Part shown: positions 45,198-58,326 of the stretch, piece after piece
Position numbering within the stretch: the stretch's first letter is position 1
Layout of the letters: each line of letters opens with the position of its first letter
Source: Streptomyces bluensis
Lineage (GTDB): Bacteria > Actinomycetota > Actinomycetes > Streptomycetales > Streptomycetaceae
DNA length: 64,000 nucleotides
Assembly: GCF_014650715.1 (NCBI RefSeq)
Contig: NZ_BMVM01000003.1
Span: forward strand, 496,001-560,000
Direction of reading: 5' to 3'
Translations under genes and position numbers: made by a program
Notes under the pieces: generated by a model
The model's database searches: none
Seen by the model: the letters and a program-made list of their open reading frames with translations, nothing else
What the model was told of the DNA's origin: nothing

Positions 45198-45485
45198 TTA
45201 CTTCGCCTTTTCGAGGATCTCGACGACGCGCCAGCGCTTCGTCGCGGACAGCGGCCGGGTCTCCATGAGGAGGACGCGGTCGCCGACACCCGCGGCGTTC
45301 TGCTCGTCGTGGGCCTTGAGCTTGTTCGTACGGCGGATGACCTTGCCGTACAGGGCGTGCTTCACCCGGTCCTCAACGGCGACGACGACGGTCTTGTCCA
45401 TCTTGTCGCTGACGACCAGACCCTCACGGGTCTTGCGGAATCCGCGCGCCTCGGTCTTCTCTGCAGTCACGTTGCTCTCGCTCAT
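45198..45485 (-). CDS. rpsQ: 30S ribosomal protein S17
   Basis: The 95-residue product has [20 protein letters not shown] and [19 protein letters not shown], standard for S17. Start and stop of rpmC overlap by one nucleotide. It is followed by the hairpin-rich gap before rplN. Confidence 0.97.
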   Translation of the reverse strand: MSESNVTAEKTEARGFRKTREGLVVSDKMDKTVVVAVEDRVKHALYGKVIRRTNKLKAHDEQNAAGVGDRVLLMETRPLSATKRWRVVEILEKAK

Positions 45486-45709
45486 CAGGCGCTCTCCACC
45501 GTTTCGATGCCCAGCTCACGCTCGCGCATCAGGGTGTAGATCCGCGCGATGTCCTTGCGGACCGCCTTCAGACGGCCATGGTTTTCGAGCTGACCCGTCG
45601 CCGCCTGGAAGCGGAGATTGAACAGCTCTTCCTTGGCCTCGCGAAGCTTCCCGAGAAGCTCCTCGTTGCCCAGCTCGCGCAGCTCGGACGCCTTGGTACC
45701 GGCCGACAT
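45485..45709 (-). CDS. rpmC: 50S ribosomal protein L29
   Basis: The ATG at 45709 gives 74 residues ([20 protein letters not shown]) with the L29 helix [20 protein letters not shown]. It shares one nucleotide with the rplP stop and one with the rpsQ start. L29 sits at the exit tunnel. Confidence 0.96.
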   Translation of the reverse strand: MSAGTKASELRELGNEELLGKLREAKEELFNLRFQAATGQLENHGRLKAVRKDIARIYTLMRERELGIETVESA

Positions 45710-46128
45710 CACGCTTCACCTGCCTCGCGCTTGACGATCTTGCACTTCATCGGCAGCTTGTGAGCCGCACGGGTCAGGGCCTCGCGCGCGATCTTCTCGT
45801 TGGGGTACGACAGCTCGAACATCACGCGTCCGGGCTTGACGTTGGCGATCCACCACTCCGGAGAACCCTTACCGGAACCCATGCGGGTCTCGGCGGGCTT
45901 CTTGGTGAGGGGACGGTCCGGGTAGATGTTGATCCAGACCTTGCCGCCACGCTTGATGTGACGCGTCATGGCGATACGAGCGGCCTCGATCTGACGGTTC
46001 GTCACGTAGGCCGGGGTGAGCGCCTGGATGCCGTACTCGCCGAACGCAACCTGCGTCCCGCCCTTGGCAGCGCCGGTGCGCTTCGGGTGGTGCTGCTTGC
46101 GGTGCTTGACCCTACGGGGGATCAGCAT
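45709..46128 (-). CDS. rplP: 50S ribosomal protein L16
   Basis: The 139-residue product begins [20 protein letters not shown] and has [20 protein letters not shown] and [21 protein letters not shown]16 organises the A-site region of the 50S subunit. It follows rpsC after five nucleotides. Confidence 0.97.
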   Translation of the reverse strand: MLIPRRVKHRKQHHPKRTGAAKGGTQVAFGEYGIQALTPAYVTNRQIEAARIAMTRHIKRGGKVWINIYPDRPLTKKPAETRMGSGKGSPEWWIANVKPGRVMFELSYPNEKIAREALTRAAHKLPMKCKIVKREAGEA

Positions 46129-46133
46129 GTCGG

Positions 46134-46943
46134 TCAGGCCTCCGTTCCGGTGCTCTCAGCCGGAGCGGCGGCAGCGGGGGCCTCGGCGCCGGCAGCCTGC
46201 TGCGGCTTGCGACCGCGCCGCTCGCCACCGCGGCCACCACGGGCCGGGCGGTCGGCACCGCCACGCGCCGGGCGGTTGCCCGCACGGGCGGCGGCGTTCT
46301 CGGCGCGGACCTCGGCGATGTTCTTGACGTCGCCCTTGTAGATCCAGACCTTCACACCGATGCGGCCGAAGGTCGTCTTGGCCTCGAAGAAGCCGTAGTC
46401 CACGTTCGCGCGGAGCGTGTGCAGGGGCACGCGGCCCTCGCGGTAGAACTCCGAGCGGGACATCTCGGCGCCGCCGAGGCGGCCACCGCACTGGATCTTG
46501 ATGCCCTTGGCGCCGGCCTTCATGGCGGACTGCATGCTCTTGCGCATGGCCCGACGGAAGGAGACGCGGGAGGAGAGCTGCTCGGCGACGGCCTGGGCAA
46601 CGAGCTGAGCGTCGGTCTCGGGGTTCTTGACCTCAAGAATGTTCAGCTGGACCTGCTTGCCCGTGAGCTTCTCAAGGTCGCCGCGGATGCGGTCGGCCTC
46701 GGCGCCACGGCGGCCGATGACGATGCCCGGACGCGCGGTGTGGATGTCCACGCGGACGCGGTCACGGGTGCGCTCGATCTCCACCTTGGAGATGCCGGCG
46801 CGCTCCATGCCGGACGTCATCATCCGGCGGATGGCGACGTCTTCCTTGACGTAGTCCTTGTACAGCTTGTCGGCGTACCACCGGGACTTGAAGTCCGTGG
46901 TGACACCGAGCCGGAACCCATGCGGGTTAACCTTCTGGCCCAT
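46134..46943 (-). CDS. rpsC: 30S ribosomal protein S3
   Basis: The 269-residue product has [20 protein letters not shown], the KH loop [18 protein letters not shown] and [20 protein letters not shown]-terminal extension of about 55 residues, first Arg/Gly-rich then Ala/Glu-rich, goes beyond the E. coli protein and is typical of actinobacteria. One-nucleotide overlap with rplV. Confidence 0.97.
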   Translation of the reverse strand: MGQKVNPHGFRLGVTTDFKSRWYADKLYKDYVKEDVAIRRMMTSGMERAGISKVEIERTRDRVRVDIHTARPGIVIGRRGAEADRIRGDLEKLTGKQVQLNILEVKNPETDAQLVAQAVAEQLSSRVSFRRAMRKSMQSAMKAGAKGIKIQCGGRLGGAEMSRSEFYREGRVPLHTLRANVDYGFFEAKTTFGRIGVKVWIYKGDVKNIAEVRAENAAARAGNRPARGGADRPARGGRGGERRGRKPQQAAGAEAPAAAAPAESTGTEA

Positions 46944-47290
46944 TACCGGGTTCCTTCCTTGCTGCTGACGACCACGGTGATGTGGCTGGTCCGCTTGCGG
47001 ATCCGGTAGGCACGGCCCTGGGCACGCGGACGGAACCGCTTCAGGGTCGGGCCCTCGTCGACGTACGCCTCGCTGATCACCAGCGAGGAGGCGTCCGTGT
47101 GGTCGTAGTTGTGCGCGGCGTTGGCGATGGCGCTGTCGAGCACCTTGCCGACCGGCACGGAGGCTGCCTGCGGAGCGAATCGCAGAACAGCCTGGGCCTC
47201 CGTGGCGTCCATGCCACGGATGAGGTCCACCACACGGCGGGCCTTCATGGGCGTGACGCGGATGTACCGCGCCTGGGCCCTGGCTTCCAT
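46943..47290 (-). CDS. rplV: 50S ribosomal protein L22
   Basis: The 115-residue product has [20 protein letters not shown] and [20 protein letters not shown], the loop that lines the exit tunnel near the macrolide site. No deletion is seen in that loop. It lies 42 nt after rpsS. Confidence 0.97.
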   Translation of the reverse strand: MEARAQARYIRVTPMKARRVVDLIRGMDATEAQAVLRFAPQAASVPVGKVLDSAIANAAHNYDHTDASSLVISEAYVDEGPTLKRFRPRAQGRAYRIRKRTSHITVVVSSKEGTR

Positions 47291-47332
47291 GGTTGTCCCT
47301 TCAGTTTCTTACGTGTCTGAATGCGATCCGCT

Positions 47333-47614
47333 TTAGCGGCGCTTCGACTTCCGGTCGTCCTTGACGTGGCCCCGGAAGGTGCGGGTCGGCGAGAACTCGC
47401 CGAGCTTGTGACCGACCATCGACTCGGTGACGAACACCGGGATGTGGGTCTTGCCGTTGTGCACCGCGATCGTGTGGCCGAGCATGGCCGGGACGATCAT
47501 CGAGCGACGGGACCAGGTCTTGATGACGTTCTTGGAACCGGCTTCGTTCTGAGCATCCACCTTCTTGATGAGGTGCTCGTCGACGAAGGGCCCCTTCTTG
47601 AGACTGCGCGGCAT
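47333..47614 (-). CDS. rpsS: 30S ribosomal protein S19
   Basis: The 93-residue product begins [20 protein letters not shown] and has [20 protein letters not shown]. It lies 12 nt after rplB. Confidence 0.97.
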   Translation of the reverse strand: MPRSLKKGPFVDEHLIKKVDAQNEAGSKNVIKTWSRRSMIVPAMLGHTIAVHNGKTHIPVFVTESMVGHKLGEFSPTRTFRGHVKDDRKSKRR

Positions 47615-47626
47615 CTAAACCCGCTC

Positions 47627-48463
47627 CTAGCGCTTCTTGTTCGTCTTGCGGCGGCGGACGATGTACTTGTTGCTCGCCTTCTTGGGAGAACGAGTACGAC
47701 CCTCCTTCTGACCCCAGGGGCTGACCGGGTGGCGACCACCGGAGGTCTTGCCCTCACCACCACCGTGGGGGTGGTCAACCGGGTTCATCGCCACACCGCG
47801 AACGGTCGGGCGGACGCCCAGCCAGCGCTTGCGGCCGGCCTTGCCCCAGTTGATGTTGCTCTGCTCGGCGTTGCCGACCTCGCCGACGGTGGCGCGGCAG
47901 CGCACGTCGACCAGGCGGATCTCACCGGACGGCATGCGGAGGTGGGCCATCTGGCCCTCCTTCGCGAGCAGCTGCACGGAGGCACCGGCGGAGCGGGCGA
48001 ACTTGGCGCCGCCACCCGGACGAAGCTCCACGGAGTGGATCGTCGTACCGACCGGGATGTTGCGGAGCGCCAGGTTGTTGCCGGGCTTGATGTCGGCGCC
48101 GGGACCGTTCTCGATCCGGTCGCCCTGTCCGAGGCCCTTGGGGGCCAGGATGTAGCGCTTCTCGCCGTCCGCGTAGTGCAGGAGCGCGATGCGCGCGGTG
48201 CGGTTGGGGTCGTACTCGATGTGCGCGACCTTCGCCGGCACGCCGTCCTTGTCGTGACGACGGAAGTCGATCACGCGGTAGGCGCGCTTGTGGCCACCAC
48301 CCTGGTGGCGGACGGTCACACGACCGGAGTTGTTACGGCCACCCTTGCTGTGCAGGGGGCGGACCAGCGACTTCTCCGGCGTGGACCGCGTGACCTCGAC
48401 GAAGTCGGCGACGCTGGAGCCACGGCGGCCCGGCGTAGTCGGCTTGTACTTGCGGATTCCCAT
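47627..48463 (-). CDS. rplB: 50S ribosomal protein L2
   Basis: The 278-residue product begins [20 protein letters not shown] and carries the peptidyl-transferase-centre signature [20 protein letters not shown]. It lies 40 nt after rplW. Confidence 0.97.
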   Translation of the reverse strand: MGIRKYKPTTPGRRGSSVADFVEVTRSTPEKSLVRPLHSKGGRNNSGRVTVRHQGGGHKRAYRVIDFRRHDKDGVPAKVAHIEYDPNRTARIALLHYADGEKRYILAPKGLGQGDRIENGPGADIKPGNNLALRNIPVGTTIHSVELRPGGGAKFARSAGASVQLLAKEGQMAHLRMPSGEIRLVDVRCRATVGEVGNAEQSNINWGKAGRKRWLGVRPTVRGVAMNPVDHPHGGGEGKTSGGRHPVSPWGQKEGRTRSPKKASNKYIVRRRKTNKKR

Positions 48464-48503
48464 TTCTCAGTCCTCGTCCGATATCGGACGATCCGGACCT
48501 CCG

Positions 48504-48923
48504 TCAGGAGGTCGGACCGCCGAAGATGTCGATACGGTCGCCCTCGGCGAGGGTCACGATCGCGCGCTTGGTGGACGCGCGCTGGCCGAAGCCGGTGCGG
48601 GTCCGCTTGCGCTTGCCCTGGCGGTTGATCGTGTTGACCCCGGTGACCTTGACCGAGAAGACCGCCTGGACGGCCTGCTTGATCTGGGTCTTGTTGGCGT
48701 TCGGGTCGACGATGAACGTGTACTTGTTCTCGTCGAGGAGCGCGTAGCTCTTCTCCGACACGACCGGCTTCAGCAGGACGTCACGGGGGTCCGTGTACGC
48801 CTTGCTCGCCGGGGTGACGACGGTGTTCTTGCCCTCGGTGGCGTGGCGCTTCGCCTTGGCGACGCGCGCGGCCTTGGCGGCCTTGGCGGCCTTCGAGGCG
48901 ATGGAGGGGTGACGGGTAGCCAT
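48504..48923 (-). CDS. rplW: 50S ribosomal protein L23
   Basis: The 139-residue product has an Ala/Lys-rich N-terminal extension of about 40 residues and then the L23 core ([40 protein letters not shown]). L23 is the docking site for SRP and trigger factor at the tunnel exit. It overlaps rplD by one nucleotide. Confidence 0.97.
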   Translation of the reverse strand: MATRHPSIASKAAKAAKAARVAKAKRHATEGKNTVVTPASKAYTDPRDVLLKPVVSEKSYALLDENKYTFIVDPNANKTQIKQAVQAVFSVKVTGVNTINRQGKRKRTRTGFGQRASTKRAIVTLAEGDRIDIFGGPTS

Positions 48924-49582
48924 CAGGCCTCGCTCCCTTCGGTGTCGTTGGCCTTCTGCGGGCCGGCGACGAAGGACTCAAGAGCGCCCTTGGTGAAGAC
49001 CACGTCGTCCGAGACGATCACGTCGTACGTGTTCAGCTGGCCCGGCTCCAGGATGTGGACCTGGGGCAGGTTGCGGGCGGACAGCCACGCGGCCTCGTCG
49101 GCGCGCTCGACGACCAGGAGCAGGTTCTTGCGCTCCGAGATCTTGCCGAACAGGCTCTTGGCGGCCTTCGTGGAGGGGGTCTCGCCCTCGATCACGCCGG
49201 TGACGACGTGAATGCGGTTCGCGCGGGCCCGGTCGGTGAGGGCGTGGCGCAGGGCCGCGGCCTTCATCTTCTTCGGGGTGCGCTGCGAGTAGTCACGCGG
49301 CTGCGGGCCGTGGACGACGCCACCACCGGCGAACTGCGGCGCGCGGGTCGAGCCCTGACGGGCGCGGCCGGTGCCCTTCTGGCGGTACGGCTTCTTGCCG
49401 CCACCACGGACCTCGCCACGGGTCTTGGTCTTGTGCGTGCCCTGACGGGCAGCGGCGTTCTGCGCGACGACGACCTGGTGGATCAGCGGGATGCTGACCT
49501 TCTCCACACCGAAGATCTCCGCGGGGAGCTCGACGGTACCGGCCTTCTCGCCGGCAGGCGAAAGGATGTCAACAGTGCTCAT
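48923..49582 (-). CDS. rplD: 50S ribosomal protein L4
   Basis: The 219-residue product has the L4 loop [20 protein letters not shown] followed by [20 protein letters not shown], which lines the exit tunnel. In E. coli L4 also represses the S10 operon through its leader; the rpsJ leader here has a conserved hairpin that could be a target. Confidence 0.97.
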   Translation of the reverse strand: MSTVDILSPAGEKAGTVELPAEIFGVEKVSIPLIHQVVVAQNAAARQGTHKTKTRGEVRGGGKKPYRQKGTGRARQGSTRAPQFAGGGVVHGPQPRDYSQRTPKKMKAAALRHALTDRARANRIHVVTGVIEGETPSTKAAKSLFGKISERKNLLLVVERADEAAWLSARNLPQVHILEPGQLNTYDVIVSDDVVFTKGALESFVAGPQKANDTEGSEA

Positions 49583-49590
49583 CGGTTACC

Positions 49591-50235
49591 TCAGGCCCCC
49601 TTGGCCGCGGTGCGGACCAGGACGAGGCCGCCGTTCGGACCGGGAACCGCGCCCTTGATGAGCAGCAGACCCTTCTCCGCGTCAACGGCGTGGACGGTCA
49701 GGTTCTGGGTGGTGACCCGCTCGTTGCCCATGCGACCCGCCATGCGGAGGCCCTTGAACACGCGGCCCGGGGTGGCGCAGCCACCGATGGAACCGGGAGA
49801 GCGGTGCTTGCGCTGGGTGCCGTGTCCGGCGCCGAGGCCACCGAAGTTGTGGCGCTTCATGACACCGGCGAAGCCCTTGCCCTTGCTCTTGCCGGTCACG
49901 TCGACCTTGACGCCGGCCTCGAACACCTCGGCGGTGATCTCCTGGCCCAGCGTGTACTCGGAGGCGTCCGCGGTGCGGATCTCGACGAGGTGACGACGCG
50001 GGGTGACGTCGGCCTTGGCGAAGTGGCCCTTGAGGGGCTTGTTCACCTTGCGCGGGTCGATCTCGCCGAAGGCGATCTGGACCGACTCGTAGCCGTCGGT
50101 GTCGTTCGTACGGACCTGGGTGACGACGTTCGGGCTGGCCTTGACGACGGTGACGGGAACAACGCGGTTGTTCTCGTCCCACACCTGCGTCATGCCGAGC
50201 TTCTCGCCCAGGATGCCCTTGATCTGCTTGGTCAT
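49591..50235 (-). CDS. rplC: 50S ribosomal protein L3
   Basis: The 214-residue product begins [20 protein letters not shown] and carries [20 protein letters not shown] and [20 protein letters not shown], the loop reaching the peptidyl-transferase centre. It lies 17 nt after rpsJ. Confidence 0.97.
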   Translation of the reverse strand: MTKQIKGILGEKLGMTQVWDENNRVVPVTVVKASPNVVTQVRTNDTDGYESVQIAFGEIDPRKVNKPLKGHFAKADVTPRRHLVEIRTADASEYTLGQEITAEVFEAGVKVDVTGKSKGKGFAGVMKRHNFGGLGAGHGTQRKHRSPGSIGGCATPGRVFKGLRMAGRMGNERVTTQNLTVHAVDAEKGLLLIKGAVPGPNGGLVLVRTAAKGA

Positions 50236-50252
50236 TCTCAGCTCACCGACCC

Positions 50253-50561
50253 TCAGAGCTTGATCTCGATGTCGACACCGGCCGGCAGGTCGAGTCGCAT
50301 CAGAGAGTCAACGGTCTTGGGGGTGGGGTCGAGAATGTCGATCAGGCGCTTGTGCGTGCGCATCTCGAAGTGCTCGCGCGAGTCCTTGTACTTGTGCGGC
50401 GACTTGATGACGCAGTACACGTTCTTCTCAGTGGGCAGCGGCACCGGGCCCGCGACCGACGCACCAGTACGGGTCACCGTCTCGACGATCTTCTTCGCCG
50501 AGGAGTCGATGACCTCGTGGTCGTAGGCCTTGAGCCGGATGCGGATCTTCTGTCCCGCCAT
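50253..50561 (-). CDS. rpsJ: 30S ribosomal protein S10
   Basis: The ATG at 50561 gives the usual 102 residues [20 protein letters not shown]. It is the first gene of the S10 operon. The longer open frame upstream is rejected because it runs through the leader. S10 (NusE) also takes part in antitermination. The leader carries an element shared with rpsL. Confidence 0.97.
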   Translation of the reverse strand: MAGQKIRIRLKAYDHEVIDSSAKKIVETVTRTGASVAGPVPLPTEKNVYCVIKSPHKYKDSREHFEMRTHKRLIDILDPTPKTVDSLMRLDLPAGVDIEIKL

Positions 50562-50621
50562 GGCTACTTCGTAGTCCTGTCTCTCTTTACGCTCCGGAAC
50601 CCGGTGTTCCCTTGACTTCCT

Positions 50622-50655
50622 CCGACCCACGCGGTCGGGCGTGTCGCGCTCCCGC
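50622..50655 (-). promoter_or_regulatory. rpsJ leader element shared with rpsL
   Basis: On the mRNA strand the element reads GCGGGA, three nucleotides, CGACACGC, then CCGACCGCGTGGGTCGG. The last 17 nt form a hairpin (CCGACC with GGTCGG). The alternative stem CACGC/GCGTG excludes it. It lies about 60 nt before the rpsJ start. A near copy lies in the rpsL leader at 58749-58781. Confidence 0.75.
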
Positions 50656-50962
50656 TGACACGGATGTCCCTTGTCCGAACATCCCTGCCGGGGTGGCGCG
50701 GCCCTACCAGAACCGCGGACCGGAGGCAAAGCAGCGTCTTTCCCCTGCCGAAGGCCCACCGGGTGCCTGGCCGGTGCCGCGCCCACGCTTCCCGGAAGAT
50801 TCCCGTACGTCCGCCCCAGCGCTGCCTTACGGCAGTTGGGGCGACGAGTACTGTGGGACTCGCTTCCAGTCCTCCCGGCGGGAGGCGCGCAGCATCAACA
50901 CTCGACCGAGCAACCCCGCTAGTCTGCCATACGGGGCACGGCGCTGGCCAATCGGGCCGTAG

Positions 50963-50990
50963 AGGGTACCCGGAGGGTGACGTAGGTCAA
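50963..50990 (-). promoter_or_regulatory. Possible promoter of the S10 operon
   Basis: On the minus strand TTGACC (50985-50990) is followed after 16 nt by TACCCT (50963-50968), close to the HrdB consensus. The leader would be about 390 nt. The 459-nt stretch from 50562 to 51020 has no gene; it holds this promoter and the shared hairpin element. A second promoter closer to rpsJ cannot be excluded. Confidence 0.5.
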
Positions 50991-51020
50991 ACCTGGAGCT
51001 CAGCTGGAGAGCTTTCCGGC

Positions 51021-54000
51021 TCAACGGACGCGGTGGCTCTCCGGCGGGCCCAGGTACGTCGGCGTCAGACCGCCCGTGTCGATCACCAGCCGTTGCAGCA
51101 CCACCGTCGGGTCGACCATCCAGAACTTCAGGCGGTGCACACCGGCCCGCCCGATCGTGTGTCTCGTCGCCGTCACATTGACGTTGTCCGACGTGTTGCG
51201 CGCCCACTGCTTGTTCATCAGGCCGTCGTCGGCGCCCGTGACCGCGGTGATGTCGACGATCTGCGGCTCGGCGTCGTCGAACGACACCCCGTACCGCGGG
51301 CCGCCCGTCACCAGCGTCGGGTTCCGGGGGGAGAGGTACGACCAGAGCGTCACCTCGCCCGCCGACAGCAGCGTCACCTCGTACTCCAGTCGCGGTGACG
51401 CCGACCGGCCCGGCGTCCGGCGCGCCGCCGTGACGGGCCACGGGGTCATTCCCGCTCCCGTTCGCCCGATCCGGTCGAGCCGTTGCCAGCGCACGTCCCT
51501 CGCCCCGACCGCCCGCGCACAGTGCTCCGCGTCGATGGCCACATATCCGCCCGCCTCCACGAAGCCCCGCGGTCCTCGTGGCGACGGCTTCTCGGCCACG
51601 GCCTTGACGGTCACCGAGGAACCGGCGCCGCGTACGACCACGGAACCCTCCGCGCCACCCTCCGGCACCCGCGCCCAGTCCACGAGCAGCACCACCCGCA
51701 CCTGCTGCTCGACCCGGCCGCGCGGACGGTCCGCCCGCAGCCACGGGACCGCCGGCTCGATCCGGTACTCGAAGGGCGTACGGCCCCGGTTGAACACCTC
51801 GATGTACTGGTCGGGGCGGGTCTGGTACGGGCTGAACACCGGCAGTACGGCCGCGCCCGCCGCACCCCCGGGCCACCACTCCCCCGAGTCCAGCGAACCG
51901 TCGACCGCGACCCCCAGCTCAGCCCCGGACGGCACCTCGATCCGCTTCACCTTGGGGAAGATCTCGTCCGGCAGCGCCACATTGTCCTTCTCCGGCTGCT
52001 GCCAGCCCGCGTTCGGTCCGTACCGCTCCACGTCCCCGTAGCCGATGTGCGGCTGCGTCTGGAAGCCGTCCCATTTGCCGCCCGCCACCTCGGTGTTGAA
52101 GCGGCGGGCCAGGGCGAAGTCACGCTCCAGGCCGGCCTCCGCCTCCGCCGCCCGGTCGTTCGTGGCGGCCCGGCCCTGGGCCGCGTACAGCAGGTTCGTG
52201 AACTCGGCCTCCCGCAACGCGTACACGTTCGCGGTCGCCTGCACCTGGTAGCCGACCAGCTCGAACCACGCGTCCCGCGTCCTCGCCGGAAGCCGGCGCC
52301 CGATCCGGTCCGCCGTCTTCGCCAGTGTCCGCCACTCCTCCGTGACCCGCTCCAGCTCACAGTGGCCGAAGTGGAACGGTGTCTCCTGGTCGTCGTACAC
52401 GACCGCCGACTCGTCCTTGGCCGGGTCCTTCGCCGGATTCAGCGTGATCCGGCGGTTCAGCAGCTCCGGCTTGCGGCGGGCCTGGAGCTGCCCGTACTCG
52501 GCGAGCACGGCGGCGATGGCCCCGGCCTCCGCCGGCCCGAAGTTCTGCCGCGCGTAGCGCAGCTCCCACTCCTCAAGGTCTTCCAGCCCCCAACGCCCCG
52601 GATTCCAGGCGTAGTTCAGGAAGAACTCGGTCGGCAGCTCGTTGCCCTTCAGATCGCCCACGTTCGTCACCCACAGCCCGTGGTTGCCGTACGCGTGCGC
52701 CTGGTGGAGCTGGTCCCAGAGGTTGGCGAGGTTGGCGGTGTCGACCCACTTGTAGTTGCGGCCCACGCCCACGTAGTCGAAGTGGTAGTACAGGCCGTAG
52801 CCACCGCCTCGCGGCTCCCGCGGGTCCGGGTGCTTGCGGATGTTGCCCCAGTTGTCGTCCGTCAGGACCACCGTCACGTCGTCGGGCGCGCGCAGCCCGC
52901 GGTCCCAGTAGCGCTGGACTTCCTTGTAGAGGGTCCACACCTGCGGGGTCTCCTCCACCGGCCGCCCGGTGACCTCCGCGATGATCTCCCGCTGGGTCGC
53001 GATGATCTCCTGCATGAGTTCGATGCCGTCGCCGTCCGGGAGGCTGGTGTCCCCGTTCCCCCGCATGCCGAGCGTGACCACGCCCTCGAAGTCCTGCTCG
53101 ACCATGCGCCGGATGCCGTCACGCCAGTACGCCTTGATGGCTTCGGCGTTGCGCCGGTACGACCACTCGCCCGTGCCACCGTACGGATCGCTCCCCGGCT
53201 TCACGATGGCGCCCGAGGAATCCCTCACCGCGGGGACCGCATGCCGGTTCCACTCCTCGATGCCCCGCATCATGGGCGCCTCGTGAGACGTGCCCATGAC
53301 AACACCGTATTCCTTCGCCCGCGCGTGGTTCTCCGGATCGTCCTCGGCGAAGGCCCTCCCCCACACCGCGGGCCAGAGGTAGTTCCCCTTCAACCGCAGC
53401 AGCACCTCGAAGACCTTGGCCCAGAAGTCCGCGGTGAAGCCTCCGGGGTGACCCGGCGCCTTCCCGGGACCGAAGTACCGGGGTGCCCACGTCCCCAGCG
53501 CCGGGTTCTCGTCGTTGATGAACACACCTCGGTACCTCACCGCCGGCGTGCCCTGGCTGAACCGTCCCGGCAGGACGTACACCTCGTCCCGGTGGGCCGG
53601 CGGTACGTCGTCCCACCAGTACCAGGGCGAGACCCCGATGCCGTACGAGACGTCGTACGCCCCGAAGATCGTGCCGCGCGGATCGCTGCCCGCGATGACG
53701 AACGCCCGCTCGACTCCCGGCATGGGCCGCTCGACCACAGCCTGCAGCGAGGTCTCCCAGCGGCCGCGCACCCCGCTCACGTCGAGCTTGCCCGACGCCA
53801 CCAACCCGTCGATCAGGGGGCTGTGCCCGATCGTCCCGACAAGGACCGCCTCACGCGCGATCGAGCCGCCGGGCCGCACACCCGTCACCCGCTCGATGTC
53901 GTCGCGGAGGTCCCCCGCGACCCGTACGACTCCGGGGTGGTCCTCGGGACTGACGACGACGGGGGCGCCCACAAGCGAGAAGGCGCCCGCACTCGGCGCG

Positions 54001-54134
54001 AAGGAGATGTACTCCCCCGGATCCGTCAGCCGTGGCGTGGCCCCCTCCGCCCACGCGACCCCCGATAACGCGGGAAGCGTCGCGAGCCCTGCCCCCGCTC
54101 CGAGAACGGCTCTACGGCTGACGCGTCCGGACAT
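51021..54134 (-). CDS. Secreted glycoside hydrolase family 115 (xylan alpha-glucuronidase type)
   Basis: The ATG at 54134 follows GAGGGGTGGGG and gives 1037 residues. The signal [20 protein letters not shown] has a twin arginine, so Tat export is likely. The GH115 core contains [74 protein letters not shown] and NWGNIRKHP. The C-terminal part is beta-rich and matches the GH115 accessory domain. Such enzymes remove (4-O-methyl)glucuronic acid from xylan. It is a plant-biomass gene placed between rpsJ and tuf, with its own signals. Confidence 0.9.
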   Translation of the reverse strand: MSGRVSRRAVLGAGAGLATLPALSGVAWAEGATPRLTDPGEYISFAPSAGAFSLVGAPVVVSPEDHPGVVRVAGDLRDDIERVTGVRPGGSIAREAVLVGTIGHSPLIDGLVASGKLDVSGVRGRWETSLQAVVERPMPGVERAFVIAGSDPRGTIFGAYDVSYGIGVSPWYWWDDVPPAHRDEVYVLPGRFSQGTPAVRYRGVFINDENPALGTWAPRYFGPGKAPGHPGGFTADFWAKVFEVLLRLKGNYLWPAVWGRAFAEDDPENHARAKEYGVVMGTSHEAPMMRGIEEWNRHAVPAVRDSSGAIVKPGSDPYGGTGEWSYRRNAEAIKAYWRDGIRRMVEQDFEGVVTLGMRGNGDTSLPDGDGIELMQEIIATQREIIAEVTGRPVEETPQVWTLYKEVQRYWDRGLRAPDDVTVVLTDDNWGNIRKHPDPREPRGGGYGLYYHFDYVGVGRNYKWVDTANLANLWDQLHQAHAYGNHGLWVTNVGDLKGNELPTEFFLNYAWNPGRWGLEDLEEWELRYARQNFGPAEAGAIAAVLAEYGQLQARRKPELLNRRITLNPAKDPAKDESAVVYDDQETPFHFGHCELERVTEEWRTLAKTADRIGRRLPARTRDAWFELVGYQVQATANVYALREAEFTNLLYAAQGRAATNDRAAEAEAGLERDFALARRFNTEVAGGKWDGFQTQPHIGYGDVERYGPNAGWQQPEKDNVALPDEIFPKVKRIEVPSGAELGVAVDGSLDSGEWWPGGAAGAAVLPVFSPYQTRPDQYIEVFNRGRTPFEYRIEPAVPWLRADRPRGRVEQQVRVVLLVDWARVPEGGAEGSVVVRGAGSSVTVKAVAEKPSPRGPRGFVEAGGYVAIDAEHCARAVGARDVRWQRLDRIGRTGAGMTPWPVTAARRTPGRSASPRLEYEVTLLSAGEVTLWSYLSPRNPTLVTGGPRYGVSFDDAEPQIVDITAVTGADDGLMNKQWARNTSDNVNVTATRHTIGRAGVHRLKFWMVDPTVVLQRLVIDTGGLTPTYLGPPESHRVR

Positions 54135-54251
54135 GCCCCACCCCTCGGTCGGTATGTGCTCAGCGGTATGCCACATGGTGAGGGGAGTGCAGGGTGGGAA
54201 CAACGGGTCGAACGCGCCGAATACTTTCGTAACAGCCCACACACAACAGCA

Positions 54252-54287
54252 AAGGGGCCCGCACGACCGAAGTCGTACGGGCCCCTT
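54252..54287 (-). terminator. Terminator after tuf
   Basis: AAGGGGCCCGCACGAC pairs with GTCGTACGGGCCCCTT over 16 bp with one mismatch and a CGAA loop, 51 nt after the tuf stop. Confidence 0.9.
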
Positions 54288-54338
54288 CAGGAGCTCGCGA
54301 TGGAGCTACCAGGTCAACTGACCGTCAAGCAAGCGAAC

Positions 54339-55532
<1,194 letters not shown>

Positions 55533-55620
55533 TGGGGTCCTCCTGTGGAGTGGTTCTGTACGCCTTACTTCATCGGCGCCAGGTGATCTTTGCTGGAAAG
55601 CCCGGGCCCCGGGGCATTCC

Positions 55621-55634
55621 CCCGCGAATGCGGG
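55621..55634 (-). other. Small hairpin in the tuf leader
   Basis: CCCGC-GAAT-GCGGG lies directly downstream of the tuf -10 hexamer, close to the likely transcript start. It could shape the 5' end of the tuf mRNA. Confidence 0.4.
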
Positions 55635-55662
55635 TGAATACCCCTCAAGGCTCCGGAGTCAA
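55635..55662 (-). promoter_or_regulatory. Promoter of tuf in the fusA-tuf gap
   Basis: TTGACT (55657-55662) and TATTCA (55635-55640) on the minus strand are 16 nt apart. A separate tuf1 promoter in the fus-tuf gap is known from Streptomyces ramocissimus. Confidence 0.6.
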
Positions 55663-55687
55663 GCCTACGGCGTGTGAACGGGGTACG

Positions 55688-57814
55688 TTACTCGCCCTTG
55701 GCCTTCGCGATGATCTCCTCGGCGACGTTCCGCGGAACCTCGGCGTAGGAGTCGAACTGCATCGAGTAGCTCGCGCGACCCGACGTCTTGCTGCGGAGGT
55801 CGCCGACGTAGCCGAACATCTCCGACAGCGGAACCAGGCCCTTCACGACGCGGGCACCGGCACGCTCCTCCATGGCCTGGATCTGGCCACGACGGGAGTT
55901 GATGTCGCCGATGACCTCACCCATGTAGTCCTCGGGCGTGGTGACCTCTACGGCCATCATCGGCTCCAGCAGCACGGGGCTGGCCTTGCGCGCGGCCTCC
56001 TTGAAGGCCTGCGAACCGGCGATCTTGAACGCCAGCTCGGAGGAGTCGACCTCGTGGTAGGCACCGTCGATCAGCGTGACGCGGACGCCGGTCATCTCGT
56101 AACCGGCGAGGATGCCGAACTGCATGGCCTCCTGCGCACCGGCGTCGACCGAAGGGATGTACTCCTTCGGGATACGGCCACCGGTCACCTTGTTCACGAA
56201 CTCGTACGACGTGTCGCCGCCCTCAAGGGGCTCGATCGCGATCTGCACCTTGGCGAACTGGCCGGTACCACCAGTCTGCTTCTTGTGCGTGTAGTCGACG
56301 CGCTCGACGGCCTTGCGGATCGTCTCGCGGTACGCGACCTGCGGCTTGCCGACGTTGGCCTCGACCTTGAACTCACGGCGCATACGGTCGACCAGCACCT
56401 CAAGGTGCAGCTCGCCCATGCCACCGATGATGGTCTGGCCGGTCTCCTCGTCGGAGTGGACCTGGAAGGAGGGGTCCTCCTCCGCGAGACGCTGGATGGC
56501 GACACCCAGCTTCTCCTGGTCACCCTTGGACTTGGGCTCGATGGCGACCTGGATGACCGGCGCCGGGAAGTCCATGGACTCCAGGATGACCGGGCTCTTG
56601 TCGTCGCTCAGCGTCTCACCGGTGGTGGTCTGCTTCAGGCCCATGACGGCGACGATGTCGCCGGCGCCCACCGAGTCGATCTCCTCACGCTTGTTGGCGT
56701 GCATGCGGTAGATCTTGCCGATGCGCTCCTTCTTGCCCTTGACGGAGTTCAGCACCTGCGTGCCGGACTCCAGGCGGCCCGAGTAGACCCGGACGAAGGT
56801 GAGCTTGCCGAGGTGCGGGTCGCTCATGATCTTGAACGCCAGCGCGGACAGCGGCTCGTCGTCGGACGGCTTGCGCTTGATGACCTCGTCCGGGTCGTTG
56901 ACGGCGCGGCCCTCGATGGCCTCGACGTCAAGCGGGGTGGGGAGGTAGCGCACGACCGCGTCGAGCAGGGGCTGGACGCCCTTGTTCTTGAACGCGGTGC
57001 CACAGAACACCGGGGTGACCGTGGTGTCGCTGGACTTGCCGGAGGCGATGGTGATGCGACGGATCGCGGCGTACAGCTGCTCCTCGGTGGGCTCCTCGCC
57101 CTCCAGGTACAGCTCCATGATCTCTTCGTCGTTCTCCGCGACGGCCTCGATCAGCTTGCCGCGGTACTCCTCGGCAGCCTCGGTGTGCGTGGCCGGGATG
57201 TCGACGACGTCGTACATCTCGCCCTTGGCGGCCTCGGCGGACCACACGAGCGCCTTCATGCGGACCAGGTCCACGACGCCCTTGAAGTCGGCCTCGGCGC
57301 CGATCGGGAGCTGCATGACGAGGGGCTGGGCGCCCAGGCGGTCCGAGATCATGTCCACGCAGCGGTGGAACTCGGCGCCGGTACGGTCCAGCTTGTTGAC
57401 GAAGCAGATACGCGGAACGCCGTAGCGGTCCGCCTGACGCCACACCGTCTCGGACTGGGGCTCGACGCCGGCAACGCCGTCGAACACCGTCACAGCACCG
57501 TCGAGCACGCGCAGGGAGCGCTCCACCTCGACGGTGAAGTCGACGTGCCCCGGGGTGTCGATGATGTTGATGGTGTGGTCGACGTTGTCCAGCGGCCAGT
57601 GACAGGTAGTGGCAGCAGAGGTGATCGTGATGCCACGCTCCTGCTCCTGCTCCATCCAGTCCATGGTGGCAGCGCCGTCGTGGACTTCACCGATCTTGTA
57701 CGAAACACCGGTGTAGAACAGGATCCGCTCGGTGGTGGTCGTCTTGCCCGCGTCGATGTGGGCCATGATCCCGATGTTGCGGACCCTGGCCAGGTCAAGC
57801 GAAGTGGTAGCCAT
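55688..57814 (-). CDS. fusA: Elongation factor G
   Basis: EF-G translocates tRNA and mRNA. The 708-residue protein has G1 [16 protein letters not shown]3 [17 protein letters not shown]4 [12 protein letters not shown], and the domain IV loop near [20 protein letters not shown]. It lies between rpsG (39-nt gap) and tuf. Confidence 0.98.
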   Translation of the reverse strand: MATTSLDLARVRNIGIMAHIDAGKTTTTERILFYTGVSYKIGEVHDGAATMDWMEQEQERGITITSAATTCHWPLDNVDHTINIIDTPGHVDFTVEVERSLRVLDGAVTVFDGVAGVEPQSETVWRQADRYGVPRICFVNKLDRTGAEFHRCVDMISDRLGAQPLVMQLPIGAEADFKGVVDLVRMKALVWSAEAAKGEMYDVVDIPATHTEAAEEYRGKLIEAVAENDEEIMELYLEGEEPTEEQLYAAIRRITIASGKSSDTTVTPVFCGTAFKNKGVQPLLDAVVRYLPTPLDVEAIEGRAVNDPDEVIKRKPSDDEPLSALAFKIMSDPHLGKLTFVRVYSGRLESGTQVLNSVKGKKERIGKIYRMHANKREEIDSVGAGDIVAVMGLKQTTTGETLSDDKSPVILESMDFPAPVIQVAIEPKSKGDQEKLGVAIQRLAEEDPSFQVHSDEETGQTIIGGMGELHLEVLVDRMRREFKVEANVGKPQVAYRETIRKAVERVDYTHKKQTGGTGQFAKVQIAIEPLEGGDTSYEFVNKVTGGRIPKEYIPSVDAGAQEAMQFGILAGYEMTGVRVTLIDGAYHEVDSSELAFKIAGSQAFKEAARKASPVLLEPMMAVEVTTPEDYMGEVIGDINSRRGQIQAMEERAGARVVKGLVPLSEMFGYVGDLRSKTSGRASYSMQFDSYAEVPRNVAEEIIAKAKGE

Positions 57815-57853
57815 AAGGCTTCAGTCTTCTCTCGGTCTCGATGGGGTCTGCGA

Positions 57854-58324
57854 CTACCAGCGGTAGTGCGCGAAGGCCTTGTTGGACTCGGCCATCTTGT
57901 GCGTGTCCTCGCGCTTCTTCACAGCGGCACCAAGGCCGTTGGAGGCGTCGAGGAGTTCGTTGAGCAGACGCTCGGTCATGGTCTTCTCGCGACGGGCGCG
58001 GGAGTAACCGACCAGCCAGCGCAGCGCCAGGGTGTTGGCACGGCCGGGCTTGACCTCGACCGGAACCTGGTAGGTGGCGCCACCGACACGGCGGGACTTG
58101 ACCTCAAGGGTCGGCTTGATGTTCTCAAGGGCGCGCTTGAGCGTGATGACCGGGTCGTTGCCGGTCTTGTCGCGCAGGCCCTCCATGGCGCCGTACACGA
58201 TGCGCTCGGCGGTGGAGCGCTTGCCGTTCAGCAGCACCTTGTTGATGAGCGAGGTGACAAGAGGAGAACCGTAGACCGGGTCGATGATGACCGGGCGCTT
58301 CGGGGCAGGGCCCTTACGAGGCAT
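57854..58324 (-). CDS. rpsG: 30S ribosomal protein S7
   Basis: The 156-residue product begins [20 protein letters not shown] and has [20 protein letters not shown] and [21 protein letters not shown]7 starts assembly of the 30S head. It lies two nucleotides after rpsL. In E. coli S7 represses the str operon. Confidence 0.98.
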   Translation of the reverse strand: MPRKGPAPKRPVIIDPVYGSPLVTSLINKVLLNGKRSTAERIVYGAMEGLRDKTGNDPVITLKRALENIKPTLEVKSRRVGGATYQVPVEVKPGRANTLALRWLVGYSRARREKTMTERLLNELLDASNGLGAAVKKREDTHKMAESNKAFAHYRW

Positions 58325-58326
58325 TC

